Below are positions 1-5,454 of a DNA stretch of 5,713 nucleotides, in pieces. The stretch's first letter is position 1. Each line of letters opens with the position of its first letter. A model generated the notes under the pieces. That model had not been told where the DNA came from, ran no database searches, and saw only the letters and a program-made list of their open reading frames with translations. The position numbers and the translations under genes were made by a program. The stretch comes from an uncultured Clostridia bacterium (GTDB lineage Bacteria; Bacillota; Clostridia; Peptostreptococcales; Acidaminobacteraceae), in contig CAMFGQ010000089.1 of NCBI GenBank assembly GCA_945950065.1, forward strand, positions 1 to 5,713, read 5' to 3'.

Positions 1-495
1 TATGATGAAGTCTTACGCATAGAGGGGATTCTCAATGGCTCCACCAACTTTGTATTAACGAAGCTCTCTCAGGGCATGGCCTATGATGATGCCTTAGTGC
101 TGGCAAGAGAGCTTGGCTATCTCGAAGCGGATCCTACACTTGATCTCGAGGGATATGATGCTATGTATAAGCTGGGGATTTTGTGCTATACTTCCTTTGG
201 AGAGTATCCTGAGGAGATTCATCGGGAAGGTTTGGAAAACCTTTGGGTACCTCAAGGAAAAAACAAACTTAAACTCATGGCTAGGGCAGATAAAGAAAAA
301 AGGCACATTCACCTAGAGGAAGTTGCTCCAGAAAGTCCTTTTTACAAGGTAGATGATGGCCAAAATGCCCTAGTAATTGAAACCAAATATGGAGGACAAT
401 TCTTCTTTCAAGGTCCTGGTGCTGGAGGAGTAGAGACAGCTACGGCAGTCCTTGCTGACACCATGCGCTTAGCACAAAAGATAAAAAAGACGTAA
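1..495 (+). CDS. hom: Homoserine dehydrogenase, C-terminal part (5' end outside window)
   Basis: Reduces aspartate 4-semialdehyde to homoserine with NAD(P)H, the branch step toward threonine and methionine, in the cytoplasm. The frame is open from base 1, so the N-terminal Rossmann domain lies upstream. The visible 164 residues begin in the catalytic/dimerisation domain: the family signature GILNGSTNFVLTK is at residues 9-21, followed by GYLEADPTLDLEGYDAMYK at 39-57. By family knowledge, Asp53 and Lys57 here match the catalytic Asp-Lys pair. The domain closes with GPGAGG near residue 138, where the family has its nucleotide-contacting GAG loop, and the protein stops 27 residues after that loop begins. 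There is therefore no C-terminal ACT domain, unlike the roughly 430-residue Bacillus-type enzyme, so allosteric threonine inhibition through ACT is not expected (inference). No convincing terminator follows; the next promoter begins two bases past the stop. Confidence 0.95.
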   Translation, partial: YDEVLRIEGILNGSTNFVLTKLSQGMAYDDALVLARELGYLEADPTLDLEGYDAMYKLGILCYTSFGEYPEEIHREGLENLWVPQGKNKLKLMARADKEKRHIHLEEVAPESPFYKVDDGQNALVIETKYGGQFFFQGPGAGGVETATAVLADTMRLAQKIKKT

Positions 496-496
496 C

Positions 497-525
497 TTGA
501 CAAAGAGGTCGTCCTTCTTTATACT
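497..525 (+). promoter_or_regulatory. Strong sigma-A promoter for yceD-rpmF
   Basis: The -35 box TTGACA (497-502) is perfect and the -10 box TATACT (520-525) matches five of six consensus bases; the spacer is the optimal 17 bp. Transcription would start near 532, giving a leader of about 20 nt before the yceD start. The promoter begins directly after the homoserine dehydrogenase stop codon. The spacer holds an imperfect inverted repeat (502-508 against 513-520, one bulged T). Confidence 0.85.
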
Positions 526-551
526 CGTAGTGTTCTATATAGAGGTGTGAC

Positions 552-992
552 ATGAAGAGGTATCTAATAGACCTCCAACAAAAACAACTCCAACGCGTTG
601 ACTTTGATGAATGCTTGGAGCTTGATATGGGTGATGGAGAAAAAACAAAAGCCCATGTTCTTGGTAATCTTCGCAGGGAAGATCAAGAAATTCTCCTTGA
701 ATTTCAGGGAGAAGTAAAACGAACAGCGTCCTGTGACCGTTGCCTTGATGAGTGTCAGTATACGACTCATGTTCATTACCTTGAGCCTCTTGATGAAGAG
801 ATTCAAGAGTTGACCCTTGAAGAACTGGTAGCACAGGAAATGACTCTTCACAGACCTTCCCAAGTTTTATGCTCCCATGAGTGTAAGGGACTTTGTACGG
901 AATGTGGAGAAAACTTAAACCATAAAGAGTGTGCCTGTAGAGCACCAGTAGATCCAAGACTTCAAGATTTACTGACATTACTAAAGGAGTAG
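552..992 (+). CDS. yceD: DUF177 / YceD family protein (23S rRNA accumulation, ribosome biogenesis)
   Basis: A 146-residue protein of the DUF177 family. Members lie almost invariably upstream of rpmF and are linked in E. coli and plants to 23S rRNA accumulation; the molecular activity is not settled. The family's cysteine pattern is clear: CDRCLDEC at 61-68, then C107, C111, C115, C118, C127 and C129 in a CSHECKGLCTECG...CAC arrangement, so structural metal binding is likely (inference). The C-terminal stretch DPRLQDLLTLL is also typical. The ATG at 552 is chosen because AGAGG (541-545) sits 6 nt upstream and the start lies about 20 nt after the predicted transcription start. The stop codon TAG (990-992) overlaps the ribosome-binding site of rpmF, so the two are cotranscribed and probably translationally coupled. 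Length is slightly under the usual 160-180 residues. Confidence 0.92.
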   Translation: MKRYLIDLQQKQLQRVDFDECLELDMGDGEKTKAHVLGNLRREDQEILLEFQGEVKRTASCDRCLDECQYTTHVHYLEPLDEEIQELTLEELVAQEMTLHRPSQVLCSHECKGLCTECGENLNHKECACRAPVDPRLQDLLTLLKE

Positions 993-1003
993 GAGGTGAA
1001 ACC

Positions 1004-1186
1004 ATGGCAGTTCCAAAAAGAAAAACATCCAAAGCTCGTCGTGATAAAAGAAGAGCAGCAAATATAAAAATGACAGCTCCCCATCTAGTTGAGTGTAAAA
1101 GTTGTCACGAAAAAATGATGCCCCACCATGTATGCCCATCATGCGGAAAATACAAAGGTGAGGAAGTTGTAGCTGTTGATGAGTAA
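1004..1186 (+). CDS. rpmF: Large-subunit ribosomal protein L32 (bL32), zinc-binding form
   Basis: A 60-residue basic protein of the 50S subunit. The start MAVPKRKTSKARRDKRRA is the conserved L32 signature. A complete zinc ribbon follows: C31-x2-C34 and C44-x2-C47 (CKSC and CPSC), making this the C+ form rather than the zinc-independent paralogue. Length is normal for the family. The ATG at 1004 is preceded by a perfect AGGAGGTGA (991-999) with 7 nt from AGGAGG, one of the strongest ribosome-binding sites in the window, as expected for a ribosomal protein. It lies 11 nt after yceD and is closed by a hairpin terminator overlapping its stop codon. In many Bacillota plsX/fapR follow rpmF; here they do not. 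Confidence 0.97.
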   Translation: MAVPKRKTSKARRDKRRAANIKMTAPHLVECKSCHEKMMPHHVCPSCGKYKGEEVVAVDE

Positions 1187-1209
1187 AAAGCCCCTGTAGA
1201 GGGCTTTTT
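1185..1209 (+). terminator. Rho-independent terminator after rpmF
   Basis: Perfect 9-bp inverted repeat AAAAAGCCC (1185-1193) and GGGCTTTTT (1201-1209) with a 7-nt loop; the 3' arm supplies the U tract. The left arm starts within the rpmF stop codon. The GC core is only 4 bp and the U tract 5 nt, so some readthrough into the next gene is plausible. Confidence 0.85.
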
Positions 1210-1228
1210 CCAAAAGGAGTGATTGGTC

Positions 1229-1846
1229 TTGAAAAAATGCATCTATTGCAAAAAATCCATTGACGATCACTTTCGTATCTGTCCCTATTGCGGAGAGAAT
1301 CAAGAGTATACATCAGCAGTTCCCTTTCGTGAAAAGAACTATGTACCACCCGTACCTGAAGAAAGAAAGATAACAGCAAGTTTTAAGCGACCGAAATACT
1401 ATGTCCTCATTGTATTTCTGCTTTTATCCCTGCTGTTAACTGGCTTTGCCCAACTTTTTTCAGCACCGGGAATGAAATTCCTACTGTTGATTTTTGTCTC
1501 CTCTTATTTGACGCAAATACTCTTGGCTTTGGTAGCCTATTTAATTAGCCACTTTGCTTTCTCTCAAGAAAGAGAAGTGCAGGAGTTTATGGACCAGATC
1601 GGTGATGCTGGTATCCCTGCTGTTTTCGTAGGGATTATTTTGCTTATCGCAAAGGCCTTTGTATCCACACCCATTCTGCTGATTTTTTTTATCTTTTTTA
1701 TTAGCTCCATTGCTGCAGCCAGTCTCAGTGTTTTACTGGGACCAGCCAAACGGATCTATGCAGTCTTGGTCCTGTTTATCTTTCTCATCCTTTTGCTCCT
1801 CTATAGCATGAGCAAATGGTATGGGGTTAGCATATCGATTCTCTAG
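1229..1846 (+). CDS. Zinc-ribbon, multi-spanning membrane protein of unknown function
   Basis: A 205-residue protein with an N-terminal zinc ribbon (C4-x2-C7 and C18-x2-C21; CIYC and CPYCG), a proline-containing linker to about residue 55, then hydrophobic segments near 57-77, 82-108, 128-145, 147-171 and 176-194, so about five transmembrane helices. I cannot assign a function; proteins of this layout are usually annotated only as zinc-ribbon domain proteins. TTG at 1229 is preferred over in-frame TTG at 1223 because AGGAG (1215-1219) is 9 nt from the former but only 3 nt from the latter. The ribosome-binding site begins six bases past the rpmF terminator and I see no separate promoter, so expression may rely on readthrough from the yceD-rpmF promoter (inference). 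An intact T8 run at 1683-1690 lies inside the frame. Confidence 0.85.
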   Translation: MKKCIYCKKSIDDHFRICPYCGENQEYTSAVPFREKNYVPPVPEERKITASFKRPKYYVLIVFLLLSLLLTGFAQLFSAPGMKFLLLIFVSSYLTQILLALVAYLISHFAFSQEREVQEFMDQIGDAGIPAVFVGIILLIAKAFVSTPILLIFFIFFISSIAAASLSVLLGPAKRIYAVLVLFIFLILLLLYSMSKWYGVSISIL

Positions 1847-1873
1847 TCAAGGGGTACACCCTTGATTTTTTTT
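1847..1873 (+). terminator. Rho-independent terminator after the zinc-ribbon membrane protein gene
   Basis: Perfect 7-bp stem TCAAGGG (1847-1853) and CCCTTGA (1859-1865), 5-nt loop, followed directly by eight T (1866-1873) and a further T5 after one A. It begins one base past the stop codon. Confidence 0.9.
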
Positions 1874-1913
1874 ATTTTTCTTATACTTTCTTCGAGAACA
1901 TTTGGAGTCGAAC

Positions 1914-1965
1914 TTGTATCATTCTTTAAAAAAACTTTATTAAAGACCAGTTAGCGAGGTAACTG
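1914..1965 (+). promoter_or_regulatory. Possible promoter and hairpin leader of the lipoprotein gene
   Basis: The 1874-1997 gap is AT-rich. A weak sigma-A candidate is TTGTAT (1914-1919) with TTTATT (1936-1941), 16-bp spacer. Just past it is a perfect 6-bp inverted repeat, CAGTTA (1948-1953) and TAACTG (1960-1965), loop GCGAGG, with no U tract, so it is not a terminator. It could be an operator or a leader hairpin. The promoter call is tentative; the inverted repeat is seen directly. Confidence 0.3.
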
Positions 1966-1997
1966 TATTCATAGCAATTTCTTTTAAGGATGAAAAG

Positions 1998-2598
1998 ATG
2001 AAAAAAGGATTACTCTTATTCTTCGTCTTTAGTTTATTACTGACTTCCTGTGGTCAGGCACCTGTAGAAAATGAAAACCAAGCTAAACAGGAAAGCACTG
2101 TTGAAAGCACTGAACCCAGTAACACATCCTCTGGAACAGAAGAGGGTGGTCAAACTACTGAAGACAAGGAAAAACAAAAAGCTGAGTCTAAGGACACAGC
2201 ACATTTGGAATTAGTAGAAGATGGCCTGGTTCAGCATTACTATCTATTTTTGAGCAATACAATGTGCAGGAAGTGATTGACCTAGCGAAATATCATCGCG
2301 TGCATATCATGATCACCCCCAAAGAACCACAAAAGGAAGAAGGCTTTTTACTGGAATATTTCTATGTACGAGAAGATGACTTTGAAAAAAAGACTATAAA
2401 CTCTACCATCGTTCTTATCTTGTTCAGGATGACAACACTGAGCTTATGGACATCAATCTGTTTCTGGAGAAATCAGAGCCCGTCATTCGAGTTTTTTCAT
2501 CTGTAACGGGCTTTACCACAGATCGGATTTCTGACACCATTACCAAAATGAGAGAAGCACCAGAGCCAAGTCACGGCATCATCTACTATAACACCTAA
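1998..2598 (+). pseudogene. Lipoprotein gene of unknown function, interrupted by two -1 frameshifts
   Basis: The gene starts well: AAGGA (1986-1990) lies 7 nt before ATG 1998, and the first 20 residues form a lipoprotein signal with lipobox LTSC (Cys18). A Ser/Thr/Glu/Lys-rich linker (about 22-70) follows, typical of a surface-anchored protein. The first frame stops at 2276. Coding character continues in the next frame, open from 2192, as ...FEQYNVQEVIDLAKYHR..., probably joined near the T5 run 2247-2251. It shifts again at the A7 run 2385-2391: the third frame opens right after its TGA at 2383-2385 and runs DYKLYHRSYLVQDDNTELMD... to TAA 2596-2598. Both shifts equal one missing base. The restored product would be about 200 residues, with no family I recognise. 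Decay, sequence error or slippage are possible; decay or error is likelier because the first junction is not a canonical slippery site. Confidence 0.7.
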
Positions 2599-2643
2599 AA
2601 CTTTTCTCAACGAAAACTCACAAAATTCAGACTTCCAAATACC

Positions 2644-3213
2644 ATGATGATAGGGGAGCTGAATGAAAAGAAAAAAGAAAGAGTTATAGAAATATTTGGA
2701 AGGGATGAAGAAATTGTTCCCATTGATGAGCTGACTTTAGTCACTTACCCTATAAAAGAAGTGGAATCATGGGATCATGTGCGAGATGATTATGCCAAAC
2801 GATTGAACACCGCATTGGCTCAACTTGCCCCAGACACTTTTAAACTGGTTCTTACAGAAGAATTGAACCTACCAGCAGGTAGTGTGGTTCGAAAACTACA
2901 CTTGGATCAACTAGATAGCCAAGAAGCCCTCTATAAGGTTGAGTTCGTCACCAGGACCTTCCAACAAGACTCTGAAGATGTGATGAACTTTCTAAACGAT
3001 GTAGAAGAAATTGTGTTCAATCTTGTTCCTGAGGGATCCTTTACCCCAGAGGAAAAAGAAACTCTGAAGAACTTCTTTAATGAGAATGTAACGGCAAGCT
3101 GGGAAGATGAGCGGATCTTCGCTAGCGTTCCAGAGTCCCTAGAAGATAAGGCAGAGGTTAAATTTAATCAAATCCTTAGCGTATTGACATTGAAAGTTCC
3201 GATTAAGCTATAG
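2644..3213 (+). CDS. Uncharacterised acidic protein; start uncertain
   Basis: Up to 189 residues, rich in Glu/Asp, without signal peptide or membrane segment, so probably cytoplasmic. I do not recognise the family. The body (VPIDELTLVTYPIKEVESWD, later LNDVEEIVFNLVPEG) reads as a real alpha/beta protein with normal codon use. The ATGs at 2644 and 2647 lack a ribosome-binding site. A good one, GGGGAG (2653-2658), instead precedes ATG 2663, which is in another frame and stops after eight codons; one extra A in the A6 run 2671-2676 would join it as MKRKKERVIEIFG. So either the start is weak or a third single-base loss has hit this gene. It follows the broken lipoprotein gene by 45 nt with no terminator between them, so the two probably share a transcript, ended by the hairpin at 3237. 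Confidence 0.6.
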   Translation: MMIGELNEKKKERVIEIFGRDEEIVPIDELTLVTYPIKEVESWDHVRDDYAKRLNTALAQLAPDTFKLVLTEELNLPAGSVVRKLHLDQLDSQEALYKVEFVTRTFQQDSEDVMNFLNDVEEIVFNLVPEGSFTPEEKETLKNFFNENVTASWEDERIFASVPESLEDKAEVKFNQILSVLTLKVPIKL

Positions 3214-3236
3214 AAAGAGAAACTTCTTAACTCCTT

Positions 3237-3284
3237 CAGCAACAGGTTTATCCTGACGATAAACTTTGTTGCTGTTGGTTTTTT
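3237..3284 (+). terminator. Long Rho-independent terminator after the uncharacterised protein gene
   Basis: A two-part hairpin: outer stem CAGCAACA (3237-3244) with TGTTGCTG (3267-3274), inner stem GTTTATC (3246-3252) with GATAAAC (3258-3264), loop CTGAC, separated by a small asymmetric bulge (G3245 against TT 3265-3266). It is followed by TTGG and six T (3279-3284). This separates the lipoprotein block from the serine hydrolase operon. Confidence 0.85.
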
Positions 3285-3464
3285 GGGATGTTGGACCTTG
3301 AGAGATGAACAACTCACCACAAGATAAAGAGGCTCTTCTCTTTGCGAAAGGTGACAGATGTTCTCCCAAATGATGACATTGGTCACTTTCTATTCATGAT
3401 GTATTCCAGTAAACTAAACGAAAGACGAAAGTTAGTCTATACAAAAGTCCCGAAGGAGAACCTC
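3285..3464 (+). promoter_or_regulatory. Leader/promoter region of the serine hydrolase operon (no firm element)
   Basis: No well-supported gene. The hydrolase frame stays open upstream to a TTG at 3342, but the strong ribosome-binding site AAGGAG (3453-3458) falls 6 nt before ATG 3465, which marks the start. Weak promoter-like pairs exist, for example TTGGTC (3379-3384) with TATTCC (3402-3407) at 17 bp, but none is convincing. A 6-bp inverted repeat AAAGAG (3326-3331) and CTCTTT (3338-3343) is present. A 22-codon frame (ATG 3305 to TGA) has no good ribosome-binding site. Confidence 0.35.
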
Positions 3465-4523
3465 ATGCTGCAAGATAAACTAAACACTTTGTTGGATAAA
3501 GAGGCAACGAAAAGGAAGACACTCCAGTTTGCCATGAACCTACCAGAACTCAATGAATCTTATTCCTACTCATCCACTCATCCCAATCAAGTCTTTCACG
3601 CCGCCAGTGTAGGTAAACTCTTTACCGCCACACTGATCTTCATGGCCATTGAAAAAGATGAATTGCATTTAGCTAGACCGATTTCTACTCAATTGTTCCC
3701 AGAAGTTTTAAAGGGACTCTTTGTCTACCAAGGACATGATTATCAACTGGAGGTCAGCATTCGAGAGCTACTGGGACATACCTCGGGCATCAATGATTAT
3801 TTTGAAAGTAAAACCATGGATGGATCAAGTTTTATCGATGAGGTACTTAAAGAACCTGATGTCTTTTGGACTCCAACTGCTTTACTGGACTTTACGCGAG
3901 AGAGGCAAGAAGCCTATGCGAAACCCAGAGAGAAATTCCACTATTCAGATACGGCCTATGTGCTGCTGGGACTACTTGTGGAAAAGATCTTTGGCATGTC
4001 TTTTCATAAGGCACTAGAAGAGTACATTTTTAAACCTTTAGGAATGAAAGACACTGGACTTAGTTTCTACAGTGAGAACTTTAAACAAGAAGATCTGGCT
4101 CCTCTCTACATCAATGGGGTAGATGTTCATCTCTTTACCAGCCTCAGTTGTGACTTTTCAGGTGGAGGTATCTATACAACCACAGCGGATCTGCTCACCT
4201 TCTTAGAGGCTTTTCAGGAAGGAAAACTGATTTCTCCATCCTCCATCCAGGAGATGGCGAACTTTGACAATCGCTTTCATATGGGTCTTCACTACGGACT
4301 TGGCATGATGCAGGTCAGGTTTTATGAATTCTTTTTCCTTTTGTGGAAATTCCCCAAACTCCAAGGTCACCTTGGCGTAACAGGAGCTCATGCATGGTAT
4401 GATCCAGAAACCAAAGCAAGCTATGTCCTCAATGTAGGTAACAATCGAGACATGGCTAGTAGTTTTCGACTCTTGATCAAAATTCTTCAACTGGTCCAAA
4501 AAGAAAAGAAGAGGAGGAGATAG
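3465..4523 (+). CDS. Beta-lactamase-fold serine hydrolase (class C / PBP4*-type family)
   Basis: A 352-residue protein of the beta-lactamase superfamily (class C-like, Pfam Beta-lactamase). The nucleophile motif SxxK is Ser48-Val-Gly-Lys51 in HAASVGKLFT; ELLGHTSGIND (101-111) is the typical following motif; the second motif Tyr-x-Asn appears as Tyr160-Ser-Asp162; SGGG is at 232-235; and the third, KTG-like motif is His302-Leu-Gly304 in GHLGVTGAHAW. All are in the expected order, so the enzyme should be an active acyl-transferring hydrolase, an esterase or peptidase; the substrate cannot be told and resistance should not be assumed. No signal peptide or membrane anchor is visible, suggesting a cytoplasmic enzyme. 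The start at ATG 3465 is set by AAGGAG at 3453-3458. The stop codon TAG (4521-4523) overlaps the ribosome-binding site of the TfoX-domain gene, indicating an operon. The C-terminus is Lys/Arg-rich. Confidence 0.9.
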   Translation: MLQDKLNTLLDKEATKRKTLQFAMNLPELNESYSYSSTHPNQVFHAASVGKLFTATLIFMAIEKDELHLARPISTQLFPEVLKGLFVYQGHDYQLEVSIRELLGHTSGINDYFESKTMDGSSFIDEVLKEPDVFWTPTALLDFTRERQEAYAKPREKFHYSDTAYVLLGLLVEKIFGMSFHKALEEYIFKPLGMKDTGLSFYSENFKQEDLAPLYINGVDVHLFTSLSCDFSGGGIYTTTADLLTFLEAFQEGKLISPSSIQEMANFDNRFHMGLHYGLGMMQVRFYEFFFLLWKFPKLQGHLGVTGAHAWYDPETKASYVLNVGNNRDMASSFRLLIKILQLVQKEKKRRR

Positions 4524-4532
4524 GAGGTCCCT

Positions 4533-4850
4533 ATGGCATCAAGTAAGGAATATCTAGACTTTGTACTAGAACAATTATCTGAAATTGATGACATCAGCCA
4601 TCTAGGCATGATGGGGGAGTACATCCTTTACTACAGGGGAAAAATCTTTGGCGGAATCTATGATGATCGATTTTTAGTGAAGCCAATCGAGGCAGCAAGA
4701 AGGCTTATGCCAGATGCATCCTTAGAAATTCCCTATAAGGGAGGTCGAGAAATGCTCCTTGTGGATCAGGTGGAGGATCGAGAGTTTTTAAAAACCTTGG
4801 TCGAGAGCATGTATGATGAATTACCTTTTCCTAAGAAAAAGCGAAAGTAA
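4533..4850 (+). CDS. TfoX/Sxy N-terminal-domain protein
   Basis: A 105-residue protein consisting of a TfoX N-terminal domain alone (Pfam TfoX_N). Recognised by MMGEYILYYRGKIFGGIYDDR (residues 26-46), the segment FLVKP, and PYKGGREMLLVD (67-78). In gamma-proteobacteria full TfoX/Sxy is a competence regulator with an additional C-terminal domain; that domain is absent here, and single-domain Bacillota members are common and without a defined role, so competence function should not be inferred. The protein ends in a Pro-Lys-rich tail. GGAGG (4523-4527) lies 5 nt before ATG 4533 and overlaps the stop of the hydrolase gene, so the two are cotranscribed and probably translationally coupled. A terminator overlaps its stop codon. 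Confidence 0.92.
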   Translation: MASSKEYLDFVLEQLSEIDDISHLGMMGEYILYYRGKIFGGIYDDRFLVKPIEAARRLMPDASLEIPYKGGREMLLVDQVEDREFLKTLVESMYDELPFPKKKRK

Positions 4851-4874
4851 GTCCATGAAAAGACTTACTTTTTT
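4844..4874 (+). terminator. Rho-independent terminator after the TfoX-domain gene
   Basis: Perfect 10-bp stem AAAGTAAGTC (4844-4853) and GACTTACTTT (4862-4871), 8-nt loop, with a T run at 4869-4874. The left arm overlaps the last codons and TAA stop of the gene. The stem is AT-rich but long, so termination is likely. Confidence 0.85.
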
Positions 4875-4892
4875 ATGTCTTAGTAGATTTTA

Positions 4893-4947
4893 TTGAATAG
4901 TTTTATACATCGAATATCGATAAATAAGTATTGATAATCGATAAATA
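4893..4947 (+). promoter_or_regulatory. Probable promoter/operator region with ATCGATAAATA direct repeats
   Basis: The gap before the DUF2975 gene is AT-rich and holds two identical 11-bp repeats ATCGATAAATA at 4916-4926 and 4937-4947, 21 bp apart (two helical turns), plus a partial ATCGA at 4909-4913 and the palindrome TATCGATA at 4915-4922. A candidate -10 box GATAAT (4933-4938) lies between the repeats, with a poor -35 TCGAAT (4910-4915) at 17 bp; TTGAAT (4893-4898) is an alternative -35. The repeats would overlap this promoter and are natural binding sites for the regulator encoded downstream (inference). Confidence 0.5.
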
Positions 4948-4976
4948 GTATGGTAATCTATCCTCAGGAGGTTACT

Positions 4977-5453
4977 ATGAAACGCTTTAATAAGATTCTT
5001 TTAGAAATCGGTCTGGTGTCTTGCATTGTTGTCTGCATTTTGATGTACTTTGTGATCTATCGGATCTCTCGGTCTTTTGTCTTTTGGAACCCTGATCTGG
5101 CCTTTATGCAGATGCCACTCTATACATTCAGTATCCTGATCATCACAGGAGTGATCGGAGCTTTAAGCTTAGCCCTTTTCCTTGTGCACCGCAGTACCAA
5201 AGAAAACATCTTTCAACGCTTGACCATTAAAGCCCTTTATTGGGTAGGCCATTCTCTTGGCTTTGCCTTTCTGATGAGTCTAGCCTTTTTTGGTTATGCT
5301 TACTATCATTTAGCGAAAGGGATGGGACTACCTGGTGGCTATGTAGGTATTTTTGTGCTCATTACCTTTGTTGGAACCAATGTGATGTATTTTATTGCTG
5401 GGCTGTTTAAGCAAGCAGTAGAGTATAAAGAAGAAAATCAGTTGACGGTGTGA
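4977..5453 (+). CDS. DUF2975 family membrane protein
   Basis: A 158-residue integral membrane protein with four hydrophobic segments, near residues 8-28, 48-70, 91-111 and 121-146. The arrangement and its immediate partner, a YozG-like regulator, match the DUF2975 family, a common Bacillota pair of unknown function. The conserved STKENIFQRLTIKAL stretch after helix 2 (about 73-87) resembles the family's characteristic loop (S/T-x-E-NPF-like). The frame is open to an upstream ATG at 4950, but AGGAGG (4966-4971) sits 5 nt before ATG 4977, giving the natural start MKRFNKILLEIG. The stop codon is one base before the regulator's ATG, so the two are translationally coupled. Expression is probably controlled by the repeat-bearing region just upstream. 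It may be a membrane sensor or regulator partner, but this is not shown. Confidence 0.85.
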   Translation: MKRFNKILLEIGLVSCIVVCILMYFVIYRISRSFVFWNPDLAFMQMPLYTFSILIITGVIGALSLALFLVHRSTKENIFQRLTIKALYWVGHSLGFAFLMSLAFFGYAYYHLAKGMGLPGGYVGIFVLITFVGTNVMYFIAGLFKQAVEYKEENQLTV

Positions 5454-5454
5454 T

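Noticed and set aside
535..1032. 165-codon minus-strand frame opposite yceD
   Set aside because: It is fully antisense to yceD and the start of rpmF, which have strong family matches, ribosome-binding sites and a promoter.
981..1379. 132-codon minus-strand frame opposite rpmF
   Set aside because: It crosses the rpmF gene and its terminator and has no family features; it mirrors the zinc-ribbon coding strand.
2386..2392. Confident call of programmed -1 frameshifting
   Set aside because: The heptamer is right, but the same gene needs a second shift at a non-canonical site and no stimulatory elements are visible.
3721..4017. 98-codon plus-strand frame inside the serine hydrolase gene
   Set aside because: It overlaps the hydrolase motifs in another frame and has no ribosome-binding site.
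3465..4523. Calling the serine hydrolase an antibiotic-resistance beta-lactamase
   Set aside because: There is no signal peptide, and the motif set (SVGK, YSD, HLG) is shared by many esterases and peptidases of this fold.
4533..4850. Calling the TfoX-domain protein a competence regulator
   Set aside because: Only the N-terminal domain is present, and there is no competence gene nearby.
4950..4976. Upstream ATG 4950 as the DUF2975 protein start
   Set aside because: It has no ribosome-binding site, whereas AGGAGG is ideally placed before ATG 4977.
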